From NCBI GenBank assembly GCA_964035575.1, contig OZ037915.1, positions 248,001-312,000 on the forward strand: a stretch of 64,000 nt of DNA, written 5' to 3'. The notes under the pieces were generated by a model. That model had not been told where the DNA came from. It made no database searches and was given only the letters and a program-made list of their open reading frames with translations. This document shows, piece by piece, positions 40,769-51,788 of this stretch (its first letter is position 1; each line of letters begins with the position of its first letter). This DNA is from Rhynchopus sp. YZ270_cl-10 (taxonomy: Eukaryota; Euglenozoa; Diplonemea; Diplonemida; Diplonemidae). Both the position numbers and the translations under genes were made by a program.

Positions 40769-41377
40769 TTTGTTTTGTTTTTTTTTGTCTGTTTCTTTTT
40801 CTTTTTGTGTTAAGTCTGTTGGTGTGTGTTGTGGATGCAGAAAGGGGTTGTCTCAAGCTATACTCTACCATAAAAAATTGCAACACTCTTTTTTTTGTAC
40901 TAAGTAATAGTCATAGGGGGAAACGTTGTACGGGTCGGAATCTAAATACAAGAAAAATTACAGAAAGAAATCGTGCGGAAAGATTGATTCACTTCTAAAC
41001 GACAGGCACCCTTCACCACTCTTGCATAGACGCCAGGACAGACAACTGCTATACATACTATAGTGCCACTGTAACGCACAACCTGATGGGTCTTTACAGC
41101 CAAAAGCCCTGAAACTGTGAGGACCCCCTCTCTGTTGCTACGTCAGATACAGAACGGACCCACATCGACTTTGGCGAACACCCATCACCAGACATCGCCA
41201 CAGCGCACACCCACCGCCGACAATGAAGGGTGCGCACCATCCCCGCTGAGTGAACCAACGTATTGTCAAGACAGAGAAAAAAGAGGGCAACACAAGCCAC
41301 CCCTCCCCCCTACCACACGACGTTGAAGTAAATTACTGCCGCATGCCACCCACCCCTCCTCATCCACCCCCCCTCAT
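40769..41377. other. spacer between dikinase copy 3 and the one-helix gene
   Basis: The first ~135 bp belong to the array unit; from about 40904 the sequence is unique with moderate GC. No gene, RNA or repeat is recognised. Confidence 0.7.
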
Positions 41378-42790
41378 CTACCACGACCACCAGCTGCGTC
41401 GGATGCGTTTGGTACGCCGAACCTTCTTCTTGGGCACTTCCTTTGCTTCCTCCTCTATCTTTGCTTCGGTGGGCTCCGCTGTGCTCTCTGCCGCCTCCTC
41501 AGCAGGAGCACTCTCCTGGACCACGTCCTCCACTACAGGCTCGATCGGGTCCGGCTCTCTCTGTGTGTGCTGTGTGTATGGTGGGTCCTCTGGTTGGGCC
41601 TCGGGGTTAGTACAAGCTGTGTTGGTGTTGGGTGCTGTGGGTGCATTTCCAGCACTCCCACGAACCGCCTCGGAGAGCGTGACAGAGTGCATGACCCACC
41701 CTGCTGCAAGCGCTATCAGGAGGAGAAGCCACCATGCGGCGCGGCTGTGGTCCCACCCGGAGGTGAGCGATCCACCTTCACGCTCGGGAAGAGGTGCGTC
41801 CCAGAGCAGCCAGTGGCGTGCGTCGGTGCGGGCGGTGTTGGCGTTGTTGTTGTTGTTGTTGTTCTTCACTTCGCGTGGTGAGAGGGTGGAGAGGTGTTGT
41901 TGGTGCTGCTGTTGTTGTTGCTCCCCACGACGCGCTTCAAGAACAACAGGAAACACCCAGCCACGCCCCACCGCGGTGTCCCCAGACGCCGCATCCTCAC
42001 ACCACTGCCCCAGCAGCGCAGCGGAGGAGAACAGCCAGCCCCCAGTATCCCCGCCTGCATTGAGCCGCCACCGCCCCCCCTTCTGATACAGAGTGTACTG
42101 CGGAACACCACCGACACCTCCCAACACGTATCTCACGGACACACCAGAATCGGGCAGACCCGGTGTGGTGCGTACATAAATCCCATTCCCTCCTCCACGC
42201 AGATTCGCGACTGACACCGCCAAAGGGCATGAAGACCGCCCTGGGGAGAGCGACGGCGGGGTGCAAAGCTCTGGCGGATCCAACGGCGGTGTCGGAACCT
42301 TCCAGGACGCCGTCTGGGTGAGATCCCCCCTCGCTGGGAAGCCTCCTCTCGGTGACACCTCTGCAGACACCGCGTCGTCCTCGGTATCCGATACCATCCT
42401 TCCCACCAGAGAAAGCGGCGGAACAGATGCGACTCTCTCTGGGGAAATGGGCGCCGCATGACAGATTTGATTTGCAGGCGAGACAACCTGGCCTTCAGGA
42501 AAAGAAGGAAATTTTGCAGACGCAACCCTTCTCATACTGTTGATGGAGCTGGATGCATAATCAGGGGAGCTGCGGTATAGCGCGGCACGAACCGAGTCGC
42601 TGTTGTTTGCGTACTGCCTGCCATGCGAAGCAGGGGGTGACGGAGGTGGTGTGAATCGTGCTGCATGGGTTGCCTGAGCCGACCCACTCTGGAGGACTAA
42701 CGCACGCAATGCTGCCTGGCGTTCTGTACGGAGCATTTGAGAGGCGTGCAGTGCATCGGCGGCACTCTGCAACGCTGCATCAGCAGGCAT
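41378..42790 (-). CDS. one-helix protein with low-complexity segments and basic tail, 470 aa
   Basis: Family not recognised. It starts MPADAALQSAADALHASQML with no signal peptide; further ATGs at 42808 and 42847 would add 6-19 residues, the longest adding a hydrophobic stretch (MYLIFHISYFIVHM) encoded by an ATATGAA-type repeat, so the third ATG is preferred. The N-terminal ~200 residues are Ser/Pro-rich. About 210-300 forms a compact Gly/Trp-rich patch (GIYVRTTPG, GVPQYTLYQKGGRWRLNAGG, GGWLFS) that may be a small beta domain. Then come polyglutamine (EQQQQQHQQH) and polyasparagine (KNNNNNNNAN) tracts, one transmembrane helix at about 351-367 (AAWWLLLLIALAAGWVM), a Pro/Glu-rich stalk, and a strongly basic end (KKKVRRTKRIRRSWWSW). 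Topology is probably N-cytosolic with the C-terminus across the membrane, or the reverse; it cannot be fixed from sequence. Codon GC is high, as in its neighbours. Confidence 0.7.
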   Translation of the reverse strand: MPADAALQSAADALHASQMLRTERQAALRALVLQSGSAQATHAARFTPPPSPPASHGRQYANNSDSVRAALYRSSPDYASSSINSMRRVASAKFPSFPEGQVVSPANQICHAAPISPERVASVPPLSLVGRMVSDTEDDAVSAEVSPRGGFPARGDLTQTASWKVPTPPLDPPELCTPPSLSPGRSSCPLAVSVANLRGGGNGIYVRTTPGLPDSGVSVRYVLGGVGGVPQYTLYQKGGRWRLNAGGDTGGWLFSSAALLGQWCEDAASGDTAVGRGWVFPVVLEARRGEQQQQQHQQHLSTLSPREVKNNNNNNNANTARTDARHWLLWDAPLPEREGGSLTSGWDHSRAAWWLLLLIALAAGWVMHSVTLSEAVRGSAGNAPTAPNTNTACTNPEAQPEDPPYTQHTQREPDPIEPVVEDVVQESAPAEEAAESTAEPTEAKIEEEAKEVPKKKVRRTKRIRRSWWSW

Positions 42791-43130
42791 CGGGGAGGAG
42801 ATGTGCATGTGAACTATGAAATATGAAATATGAAATATGAGGTACACAAAAAGAAAAAAAAATCTAAAAAAAAAATCGATCCTGTTACAATGGAGAATGA
42901 AGGAGAGAGAGGGAAGGGGAGGGGAGCGGGGAGAGACGAAACTAAGAAGGGGGAAAATTGAAAACTTTTTTTTTTTTGTGTCAACAGCCTAATTTACCCA
43001 GTAGTGGGTAGGTTTAGTGGGGTTTCCACTCAAAAATGTTGGCCAAAGCCATTTTGTAATACTCTCATAGTATACAGAACGGTATAGTCTGTGAGAGGAT
43101 TTTTTTTTTAACAATAATCTTGCAGTAGGA

Positions 43131-43205
43131 TGCGATCAGGGAATAATTGTCAGGTCATCTTTTTTCAAAAACCCGAATTCTTCCTAGCTCTGCTAACTAT
43201 CAAAA
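43131..43205 (+). repeat. repeat K, copy 1
   Basis: GATGCGATCAGGGAATAATT, GTCAGGTCATCTT, CAAAAACCCGAATTCTTCC and TAGCTCTG match 59228-59320. Confidence 0.65.
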
Positions 43206-43496
43206 AAAGAAGAAAAAAAAAATGAACAAAAAAAATGATAAATCGTGTCTCTTTGGGCAGAAGAAGTGACACATCGAAGAAAAAAAAAATGAAGCTGATA
43301 AGTGCAAAACGCCCTCTTGGGACGCAGGCACTGACACTCGCGGGGTTATCAAACCCCCGGAGTGTTTGCATTTGGGAGTTGAAGAAAAGGAATAGCTATT
43401 GATGCAGGTACGATGCCACCAAACGAATGAAAACGGAGGAGGGGAAAAAAAGATAAGAACCGAATACAAAAAAAACCAAGAAAAAAAGGGTTGTAT

Positions 43497-43586
43497 TTGA
43501 AATACGAAAATCCCGCTTGTAAAACAGTGTACCTGATTAGGTGGACCCCAACCATGCAGTCCTACAATCCATTTCGTGGTTTTACA
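43497..43586 (+). repeat. family C repeat
   Basis: TGAAATACGAAAATCCCGC, AACAGTGTACCTGATTAGG, TGGACCCCAACCATGCAGTC, CTACAATCCATTTCGTGG. Confidence 0.7.
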
Positions 43587-44723
43587 TCAAAAATAATACA
43601 AATTAACCTTAACACTCATCACACGATAAAACCCATGGAAGAGGTTGTAAAACGCACACACCTCGACCTGATTGGGTGAGGAGTTGGCTCTCTGCCCTGC
43701 AGCGTGGTTCGTCCCTAGAACCGCAAAAGGTGTGTTCTAAATGCTTTGTTTTCTATTTCCTCCTTCATGAGGTGACAGAAAAGGATGGGAAGATAAGTCA
43801 ACAGGGAGAGAGAAAGAATACAGGCTTCTTTTTTGCACAAAAAAAGGTGCTTTTTTTTTCTCCTTATATTCTCTTCTTAGTTCTCTCCTTGCCCCGCATT
43901 TTCCCCGTTTATTTTGATTACGTTTCTTTCCTTGAAAACCTCTTTTTTAATTATGTTTTGGTTCTGTGGAATCACTGAACCCACCCATATGCATCGCCTC
44001 GTTGTTTCTTCTTTAAAAAAAATTCGCGTACATTGCGACCATGGCGCGATTGTCATTTTTTTTTTCCTGCCCCCATTTCCTCTTTCCCCCAACACAACAA
44101 CTCCTCCCCCTTTAACCAATAACAAAAAAACGTCTGCTTTCGGAGTAACATTTTTGTTTCCAAAAATAGAATGTGTTCCGTGCAACGCTATACACACGTA
44201 CGTTTCAACTTATAATACGATACTAAGCTGTGATTAGCTTAAAAGGAAGGAGAGGTTTGAAAAAATTGAAAAAAAATGCAAATATCACCAAAAAAAACAC
44301 CAGACGCAGTCGCCTGATTCTCCGCGGGTTATTGAACACCGAAGGGGGGCGCTGCATGATACTTCTGATAACGGGTCGGTACCATCGTAAGAAGAAGAAA
44401 CGTTTTAAAAGAACCTAATAAGCCTCACGTTCAGATTTTCCCCTCCAGGGAATCCACGTAGGGAATTCCCGAGAGGGAATTCCCTGTAGAGAAAAACATC
44501 AAAATTTTAATCACGTAGGGAATCCCTCGTGGAAACGTAACACCTCTGCTTTTAAAAATTACACAAAAAAGTACTGCATCGCATCCCTTTTGGCTCTTTG
44601 CTCCAGTCGTGACTGCCCACAAAAAAAAAAGTATTCGGGCAGCACAGTTGGAACGGTGGAGAAGAGTTGAAAAAGAAAGTGATTGTTGTACGATTGGTCC
44701 TCTTTGTTAGTGTGTGTGTGTGC

Positions 44724-44756
<33 letters not shown>

Positions 44757-45229
44757 CCCATTTTTTTTTCTTTTTGCGTTTGATACCAAATCGGTGTGCA
44801 GGAAGCAAGGAGGCGGGAAATGCTGGAGCAAAAAGCACTCCACAATAATAGAAAAAAAAAGCTTGGACAATGTTGACATATCATAAAATTTGATTCCGTA
44901 AATTCCACCTGATTTTGCTTGGTAGAGTTTTGGTGGACTTTAAATACCACCAAACTCCACAAAAAATCAGATCGATATTATTTCCAATTTCATTTTTCAA
45001 AAAAAAAAAAAAAAAAAAAGAGCGCATTTGTTTCATTGACAAATCACACCACTACCAGGTGGGTTTCCAAATGCCGCCTTTGACAAGGCTGCAATACATT
45101 ATTATTATTTGCTTTGTTCGCTTCGTATTATTGTGCAATTTTGTTAATATTGCATGGACATGAAAGGCCTTCAGGGGAAGGGATGGGATGGGTATGAGGT
45201 TGATAAATGGGGGATACTTCACAAATCCT

Positions 45230-45353
45230 CACGTATCCACTCTTTGTTGATTATAATATAAAAAAAAAAAAACAACGGGTACAAAAGCAAAACAAAATAA
45301 TTGCAGAGAGAGGGTTGAGCTGGTGAACGCTTCCTCACACCAGATCACAGCTA
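45230..45353 (+). repeat. family G repeat
   Basis: CCACTCTTTGTTGATTATAA ... GAACGCTTCCTCACACCAGA and TCACA. Confidence 0.6.
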
Positions 45354-45372
45354 TGTCCCCGAAATAAAGGAG

Positions 45373-45434
45373 AAGATATTGATACATGCATCTCCGACTG
45401 ACCCACTTGTACGATGCCAGGCGGATGAAAGCAC
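45373..45434 (+). repeat. family H repeat
   Basis: ATTGATACATGCATCTCCGA, CTGACCCACTTGTACGATGC, CAGGCGGATGAAAGCA; it lies just right of a family G repeat. Confidence 0.65.
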
Positions 45435-45719
45435 CAAAAAAAAAAAATATTTGATAGGTAAGCATCTCAGGCCTCATGTGCTTAGAAATCTTTTAAAAAA
45501 AAAGTCGTCAAAAAGATAATATTTTGTGTCCTGACCTTTTGCTGTCAATCAGGAGAAACGATGGTCTCTGGGGTTTGTTTTGAATGGGAATATGGGGGGT
45601 GGGTGAGGCAAAGGGGGTTTTGAAAAATTGCAGGTAGACGGGTGGAGGTCGGTACTTATGTGCCTCGTGGGCGATGTGCGTGGGGGGAGGTGCAACATTT
45701 GCTTTAAAAAAATATTGTA

Positions 45720-45778
45720 GTTGATGCAGGCACCTCCGACTGACCCACTGTACGATGTCGGTCATACGGATGAAAGCA
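45720..45778 (+). repeat. family H repeat
   Basis: TTGATGCAGGCACCTCCGAC, TGACCCACTGTACGATGTCG, ACGGATGAAAGCA. Confidence 0.7.
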
Positions 45779-46752
45779 GAAGGGGGGGAAAATACGTTAA
45801 AAAAAGCCACACTGCGAGCAGCGCTAAAGTGACGAGAGTGAATACCAAGATTTAAAAAAAAAAAAACGCAAAAAAGTGTTTGTTCGGTGTCTTTGCTTCA
45901 AATAACTGATACCAATCATTTACTTTCTGTTATTTTATTTCTTTTCCAGGGGTTAAGTTTGACCCGGTTTTCCGGTTTTGAAAACCGGGTTTTCCCGGTT
46001 TCCGGTTTTTTCAAAAAAAAAAAAAAATTGAGATTCGGGATTTTGAAAAAAAATTTTTTTGGACCAGACCTGGACCGGACCTGAAGGAAGTCCGGTTCCC
46101 ACCCACCCCCCCCCAGCAGCCCAACCTCCTCATATCGAGCAAGAATAAGGGATCGGCGATCATAAAAAAGCAGCGTACCGTGGCTGCGCCTGTGGCGCAG
46201 CCAAAATTTATGAGCAGTAGCCCTACCATGCCATAGTTTGGCTGTGAAAATGTTCGATTTTATATCACAGCTGTGAGGAGTATATTAACGCGTTTATTGG
46301 CGAAGAGCGACGCCTCAGTTACCTCCCCCTGGCGGATCTTTGTGCCGCACAAACACTGGCTATGGAAGTCAGAAAAAGTCGTTCAAAGAGCTGGTGGGTT
46401 TAGACCTGGGGCTGGGTAGAATTTTGGGGTCGCTGGCATTTTTTGTGACTTTTCATCATTATTTTTGTGTGGGTGGGAAAAACCGGAAAAAACCGGAAAA
46501 ACCGGGATTTGGCGAAAAATAAAAAAGCTAACTTATCCGCTGTTCTTTTCACACTGGAAAAAAAAAAAGAAGTAAAAAATTTGAAAATCAGTCAAGGAAA
46601 AGACTCACGTTAAAAAACACACTACACGGGAGGAAGACAAATTTTTCTTAATTTTTCGTAACTGATCGTGGCAGGAGAAGAAAAAAATCAACAACAACAG
46701 ACACTTTCCCCCTCTCTTTTTCACTTTCGTGGGAGTTTGTTTTGAGGATTTT

Positions 46753-46783
<31 letters not shown>

Positions 46784-47530
46784 GTTCTTTTTTTTTTTTT
46801 TTGATACATTGTTAGGTGCAGTTGCCTCGGTTGTGTTGCCACAGTTGTGCAATCTCCACTGTAATGTTTTTTTTTTGCCACTTTCGCTGTTCGATCCTGT
46901 CATCACCAAGATCGGCGACGCCGTTCATCGGGGGGAGTGGGGTGAGCTATTTTGGGATACACATGGTGTTGAAGTAATGGAGAGGAGAAATACTTCGCTG
47001 TGTCGCCTTGCGAAATGAGTGAAAAGAACGAGGCCTTTGTGGAGATCATGAGTGGGCTGACGATCGTACGTTGGGATTGACCAGCAAGGCTAGATTGAAT
47101 GCACGGAAGGCTCCCGTACGTACTTTTGACACCCCCTCCCCGTTGTGCGAGAGCCAGCGTAGTTAAGCGGGACACACATTGTCAGCTGTCTTGTCGCGGC
47201 ACAAAGGGGGGGGTAATTTTTTTTTTTTTTGAGGAAAGTTTTAAAGGAAATTGTTTTTGATGCAGCCGAATAATGTCGGGTGAAGAAAAAAGAAAAGGAA
47301 AAAAATTACAGACAAACTGCGCACATTCTGATTGACAGAAAAATATTAAAAAAAAAATAGAAAACAGGAGATCTGGGGGAGTATCAAAAAGTTTCAGGGA
47401 CTGTACACTGTACAAAACGTACTTTTTTTTTTGCGCCCAAATTTCGGGGAGTCTCGGGGACTTTCCTCGGGGGCGTTCTGCAAAACTCTTGTTTGGTCTG
47501 CGAATCAGGGTGGCAGGATACAAAGACGAC

Positions 47531-47550
47531 ATGTGCCTCGCTGTGCACAT
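47531..47550 (+). repeat. family B-like stem-loop, minimal
   Basis: ATGTGC/GCACAT arms around CTCGCTGT: a third stem sequence with a related loop. Confidence 0.5.
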
Positions 47551-47739
47551 ACATCCTAAAAAATTTAACTTTTTAAAAAGGGTGAAAAAAAACAAAAAGC
47601 ATTCGTTGTCAGATGAGTGTGAGCATCTCTCTTGGTCGCTTGGCTATCCGACAACAGACTGCAATAATGGAAAGGGACTTCGGGCCATAGGCGAAGTGCG
47701 AAGAGCGGTGAAATAAATAAAGAAAAAGAGGAATAATTA

Positions 47740-47791
47740 TTTGCAGGCACCTCTGACTGACCCATTGCCAGCCATCCGGATGAAAGCAAAA
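47740..47791 (+). repeat. family H repeat
   Basis: TTTGCAGGCACCTCTGACTG, ACCCATTGCCAGCCATCCGG, ATGAAAGCA. Confidence 0.65.
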
Positions 47792-48239
47792 AAGAGATAG
47801 ACAGGAGATACAAAAACACAAAAGGGGCTGCTGGAAGTGCAAGGACACATATAACAGAAAGCTTAGAACAGCTTACTTACACTTCCTAACACTCCCTTTT
47901 AAGGAGGGGGGTTTTTTTATCGCCCTTTTTTTGCTCTGTGGTCTGCACAGAGGCTCCTGTGCTCAACCTGAGCCAAAGTAACTTTGCAAATGTATTTACA
48001 CTGGGAAAGGTTCGCGTTGCGCGTTGCGGAGGATAAGGGGGTGGGAGAAAAAAAAATTATTTTTTCAAAACTTCACACGCTTTTTGGTTTTTTTTTGGGA
48101 GATACCCCAAGGTGCCCAGGTTCTATGATATGCACGGAACCACGCACCTGTTCTTGTCAGATGACATGTAGCTTTGTTTAAGCTTGATGGTTGCATTTTA
48201 TTTTTGCCTTCACACACAATAGTGTGTGTTTCTAATGAA

Positions 48240-48314
48240 GCCCGGAGGCTATGGGGATTGAACCCACAACTCCATCATCTCAGAAGGATGTGTACTCCAC
48301 TGATCTAAACAGGC
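48240..48314 (-). tRNA. tRNA-Arg(UCU)-like sequence, probably degenerate or tRNA-derived
   Basis: On the minus strand an A-box-like TAGATCAGTGG and a perfect B-box GGTTCAATCC are spaced as in a tRNA. A 7-base anticodon loop CTTCTGA (anticodon TCT) closes on CATC/GATG, and the T arm GTGGG/CCCAT pairs well with one wobble. The ends GCCTG and CCGGGC pair, but about four extra bases lie between T arm and acceptor, and the canonical seven-pair acceptor does not form. It could be a tRNA pseudogene, a divergent tRNA or the head of a tRNA-derived SINE. Confidence 0.45.
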
Positions 48315-49167
48315 GTAAAATTCTTTTTCGGGCATCCTTTTTTCTGCCATTTTTTTCTGTTTCCCATTTGTCAAAAAAGCTTACTGAGTAAAATATGCAA
48401 TAAAAAAAAAACGCAGATCATGTTACACAAATGAGTGGAGGTGAGGGATGAACAACAAAGTGATTTTCCATTAGTTGACCCATCCGTCCACTCTTAGCTG
48501 TTTTTTTTTTTTAGCATAGTCAATAGCTTGAAATGATACCAAAAGCAAAATCAAAATCAAAAACAAAAACAAAACTAAACGAAAGAAAAATTTTAAAATA
48601 AAATGAAATACCCCCCCTTCTTTGTTTATTCGTTGTTTGTTGTTTGTTGATCGCATCCATCCGCACTTTTTTTTTTTTTTTTTTTTTTTTCAAACCCCAA
48701 AAGTCCCGAAAACCCCGAAAAACCCGCGTCCTGAAGTACGGTGGAGAGGTGGAGCACAAGGGGGGAAGGGGAAAACGGTAAAACTCATGACAATCGACGA
48801 GCGCGTCTTTCATTTCCAGACGTATTGCATACTCGTACAAAATAAAATAAGAGGGGGTGAAAGGAATACTTGAAGATAAATGTGTTTGCATAGATCTTCT
48901 TAAAAAAGTGGGCAATATAAGGGTACCGTAACTTTTTTTCTTTGTAAGCGTCCCGGCACATCTCCAAAAAAAGTGCGGGCGTGCGGAAAAAAAAATTATG
49001 AAGAAAAAAAAATTATGGTAGGGAAAAAAAAATATGCAGGTGTTTTTGGTGTGTCACCGGTACAAATTCCCCGTGGTTCTCCCGTATGTCTCCCGTGGTT
49101 ACACCAGGCTGGGGGGTACCCTGTTATATTTTTTTTTTCCGGGTTTGCGGGAATGTGAAGGAAAACG

Positions 49168-49246
49168 CTGGCATTTGCATTTTTGAGCCAATCCCAGGAA
49201 GTGGTGGGGTCATTTTGCAGAAATGGCCAAGTTATTGACCTATAGA
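49168..49246 (+). repeat. family D repeat next to satellite
   Basis: CTGGCATTTGCATTTTTGAG, CCAATCCC, GTGGTGGGGTCATTTTGCAG and AAATGGCCAAGTTATTGACC; a GTAC satellite follows 20 bp later. Confidence 0.65.
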
Positions 49247-49266
49247 AAAAATTCACTGTACAATAC

Positions 49267-49344
49267 ACTGTACACTGTACACACTGTACACACTGTACAC
49301 ACTGTACACACTGTACACACTGTACACACTGTACACACTGTACA
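49267..49344. repeat. satellite (GTACACACT)n, about 8 copies
   Basis: 9-bp tandem repeat inside the TIR element; its first unit is the shorter GTACACT seen at 16.3 kb. Confidence 0.95.
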
Positions 49345-49456
49345 CTTGGGGAGGGGTTATGGGGAGGGGTTATACAAAAACGTGTATTTGGTACCCCCAG
49401 ATGGTCAAAACACAGTAACAGTACAGTAAACAGTACAGTATACAGTACAGTATACA

Positions 49457-49704
49457 GTGTACAGTACAGTGTACAGTACAGTGTACAGTACAGTGTACAG
49501 TACAGTGTACAGTACAGTGTACAGTACAGTGTACAGTACAGTGTACAGTACAGTGTACAGTACAGTGTACAGTACAGTGTACAGTACAGTGTACAGTACA
49601 GTGTACAGTACAGTGTACAGTACAGTGTACAGTACAGTGTACAGTACAGTGTACAGTACAGTGTACAGTACAGTGTACAGTACAGTGTACAGTACAGTGT
49701 ACAG
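49457..49704. repeat. satellite (GTACAGTACAGT)n, about 20 copies
   Basis: 12-bp higher-order unit (7-mer plus 5-mer of the ACAGT theme), near perfect. Confidence 0.95.
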
Positions 49705-50072
49705 TACAGTACAGTACAGTACAGTACAGTACAGTACAGTACAGTACAGTACAGTACAGTACAGTACAGTACAGTACAGTACAGTACAGTACAGTACAGT
49801 ACAGTACAGTACAGTACAGTACAGTACAGTACAGTACAGTACAGTACAGTACAGTACAGTACAGTACAGTACAGTACAGTACAGTACAGTACAGTACAGT
49901 ACAGTACAGTACAGTACAGTACAGTACAGTACAGTACAGTACAGTACAGTACAGTACAGTACAGTACAGTACAGTACAGTACAGTACAGTACAGTACAGT
50001 ACAGTACAGTACAGTACAGTACAGTACAGTACAGTACAGTACAGTACAGTACAGTACAGTACAGTACAGTAC
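49705..50072. repeat. satellite (ACAGT)n, about 73 copies
   Basis: Perfect 5-bp repeat that continues directly from the 12-bp array, as if one half-unit had expanded on its own. Confidence 0.97.
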
Positions 50073-50665
50073 ACGTTCTCGAAGCGTTTCCCTTGCAGGT
50101 GAATCGTCACCGACACCAGCTTCCCCCCCCCAGTAGAAAAAACACCTGCATAATTATTTTTTTCTTCATAATTTTTTTTTCACAAAATCCAAAAAAAAGT
50201 GCGGGCGGTGACGCTTACCAAAAAAAAAAGTTTCGGTACCCTAATCAAAAAATAAAAAAACAGACGAAAGAGTTCGAAACAGAGATCATTGCATCTGATA
50301 AAAAAAGAGTAGTTGAAACATGCTAAAACGCATCTCAGTCGAGCTCATGCAAAAGGCAAAAGGTTGGACGTGAGTGGTTTTTTTGTTTTGTTTTTTTTTT
50401 TTTCTTTTTGGTTTGGTTAGAGAAAGGAAGAAGATGACAGATCTGTTTGATGTAAACGGCACACCAGACCAGCCCAAGCCATGCATCTGACAAACAAGAG
50501 ATAAAAAAAAAGAAAAGTTTGTCAGATGTCAAGCATAGCGCTTCAGTCACCAATGAAAAATAATGAGGGGGATTTTTTGGCGGATTAATTGGGGAGGGAC
50601 TAGGGACAAAACAGATGGAAGAAGATGCAACACCCAAAACGGAACAACAGAAGAAATAAAAAAAT

Positions 50666-50701
50666 AAGATGAACCTAAGCCTCTCTGTGCTTAGTCATCT
50701 T
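50666..50701 (+). repeat. family B stem-loop, perfect copy
   Basis: AAGATGA/TCATCTT and CTAAG/CTTAG pair without mismatch around CCTCTCTGTG. Confidence 0.8.
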
Positions 50702-51718
50702 ACCAAAAAAAAAACTAAAACTAGCCACGTCATTCTCGCTGCCGTTTTTGTCTTCTTTTTTTTTCACTGCAACTTTATAATTTGTGCTGTGTGAGAAAAG
50801 AAATCAAAACAACGCAAAAGCACTCCGAACATTGGTTACAATATCTTTTTTATTCCCCTTTTTTGTTCACTCCTATTTTGATGTGCAAAACAAAAACAAA
50901 AAAAAAAAGTGAAGCTACGCCTCTTGAAGCGGGGCACGAACTAAACAAAAAAACAAAAAAAAACTTGAAAAAGATGACTGTCTCATTTCTTTTTCTTTTG
51001 GACACGAAAACACTTCTTTAAAATAAAGAAAATTGCAAATAGCCTCCCAAGAAGAGTGTGCATCATAATTTCTTAATATTTATTTCATATACTTTCTTTT
51101 CGAGACGAAAAGAAGGCAAAGAGGGTGCGAAAAATGTACCCTTGCTGTTTTTTGGACGATTCTAAATAATAAAAATGGTGCAAACCCGACTCCATGGAGA
51201 GACACCCGATCTCCGGGTTAGCGAACTTTAAAAAAAACACACCCAAAGAAACGAGCAAAGTTTTCGTTAAGTCATGCGAGCGGGGGGAGGTGTGTGTAGT
51301 CTCAGGCTAACTCGCTGAAGCAGATGGGTTGTGGTCAAAGAAGGCAGGGCGTACAGAGAAGGGCGAATTAGGCTCTTTGTGCTTGGGTGTTACCCCATGC
51401 TACTTCTTCCGTACAACCCCACCCACATCCCTCACAACGGTTATCTGCAACAGCAATACACATTTGTTTTTTTCTTTTTCTTTTTCTTTTTCGTTGATAA
51501 ATTGTAAAGGGGATCAGTGTGGATGCCCAGGGTCATGACTCCGTGAGAGATAGGCTTTGGGTCAGGCTTTTTTTAGCTGATTTTTTACCTCAAAAACATA
51601 AACAACTTCTCGTTGAATTGCAAGACCCTGTGGGGGGTGATTGACGATCTACGCTTGGGCAGGCACAAAAAAAAAATTGACTTGATTCAATGAAACACAA
51701 AAAAACACAAAAAACAAA

Positions 51719-51753
51719 AAGATGATACTAAGCCCCTCATGCTTAGCCATCTT
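51719..51753 (+). repeat. family B stem-loop
   Basis: AAGATG/CATCTT and ACTAAG/CTTAG around CCCCTCATG; the outer stem is perfect, although neighbouring bases have changed. A family A copy lies 36 bp to the right. Confidence 0.75.
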
Positions 51754-51788
51754 GTCAATATGGTGAACCACGTTTTCTCCTTTTTTTT

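Larger units (their letters stand above)
26634..40903. repeat. tandem array of three ~4.77-kb units
   Basis: Period 4765 bp then 4777 bp; the 12-bp difference is two extra GTGAAA hexamers in unit 3. The 1084-aa protein and the antisense reading of the same DNA are identical in all three units, so the DNA is essentially identical. The left edge is within the U1 block (GTGCAAGGGGCGG at 26634, 31398 and 36163); the right edge is at TTTTTTTTGTACTA near 40903. Confidence 0.95.
48921..50241. mobile_element. PIF/Harbinger-like TIR element carrying several satellites (1321 bp)
   Basis: Ends GGGTACCGTAACTTTTTT and the complement of GGGTACCGAAACTTTTTTTT, with TAA directly outside both (48918-48920, 50242-50244). 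Inside each end are GTGCGGGCG, AAAAATTATGAAGAAAAAA and GCAGGTGTTTT blocks in inverted order, giving inverted repeats of roughly 150 bp. The ends resemble those of 16038-16751. The interior has a family D repeat and three tandem arrays, no transposase. Confidence 0.75.

Noticed and set aside
49370-50326. Long repetitive open frames across the 5- and 12-bp satellites (and similar at 7005-7723 and 16149-16530)
   Set aside because: They are artefacts of stop-free tandem repeats, open on both strands.
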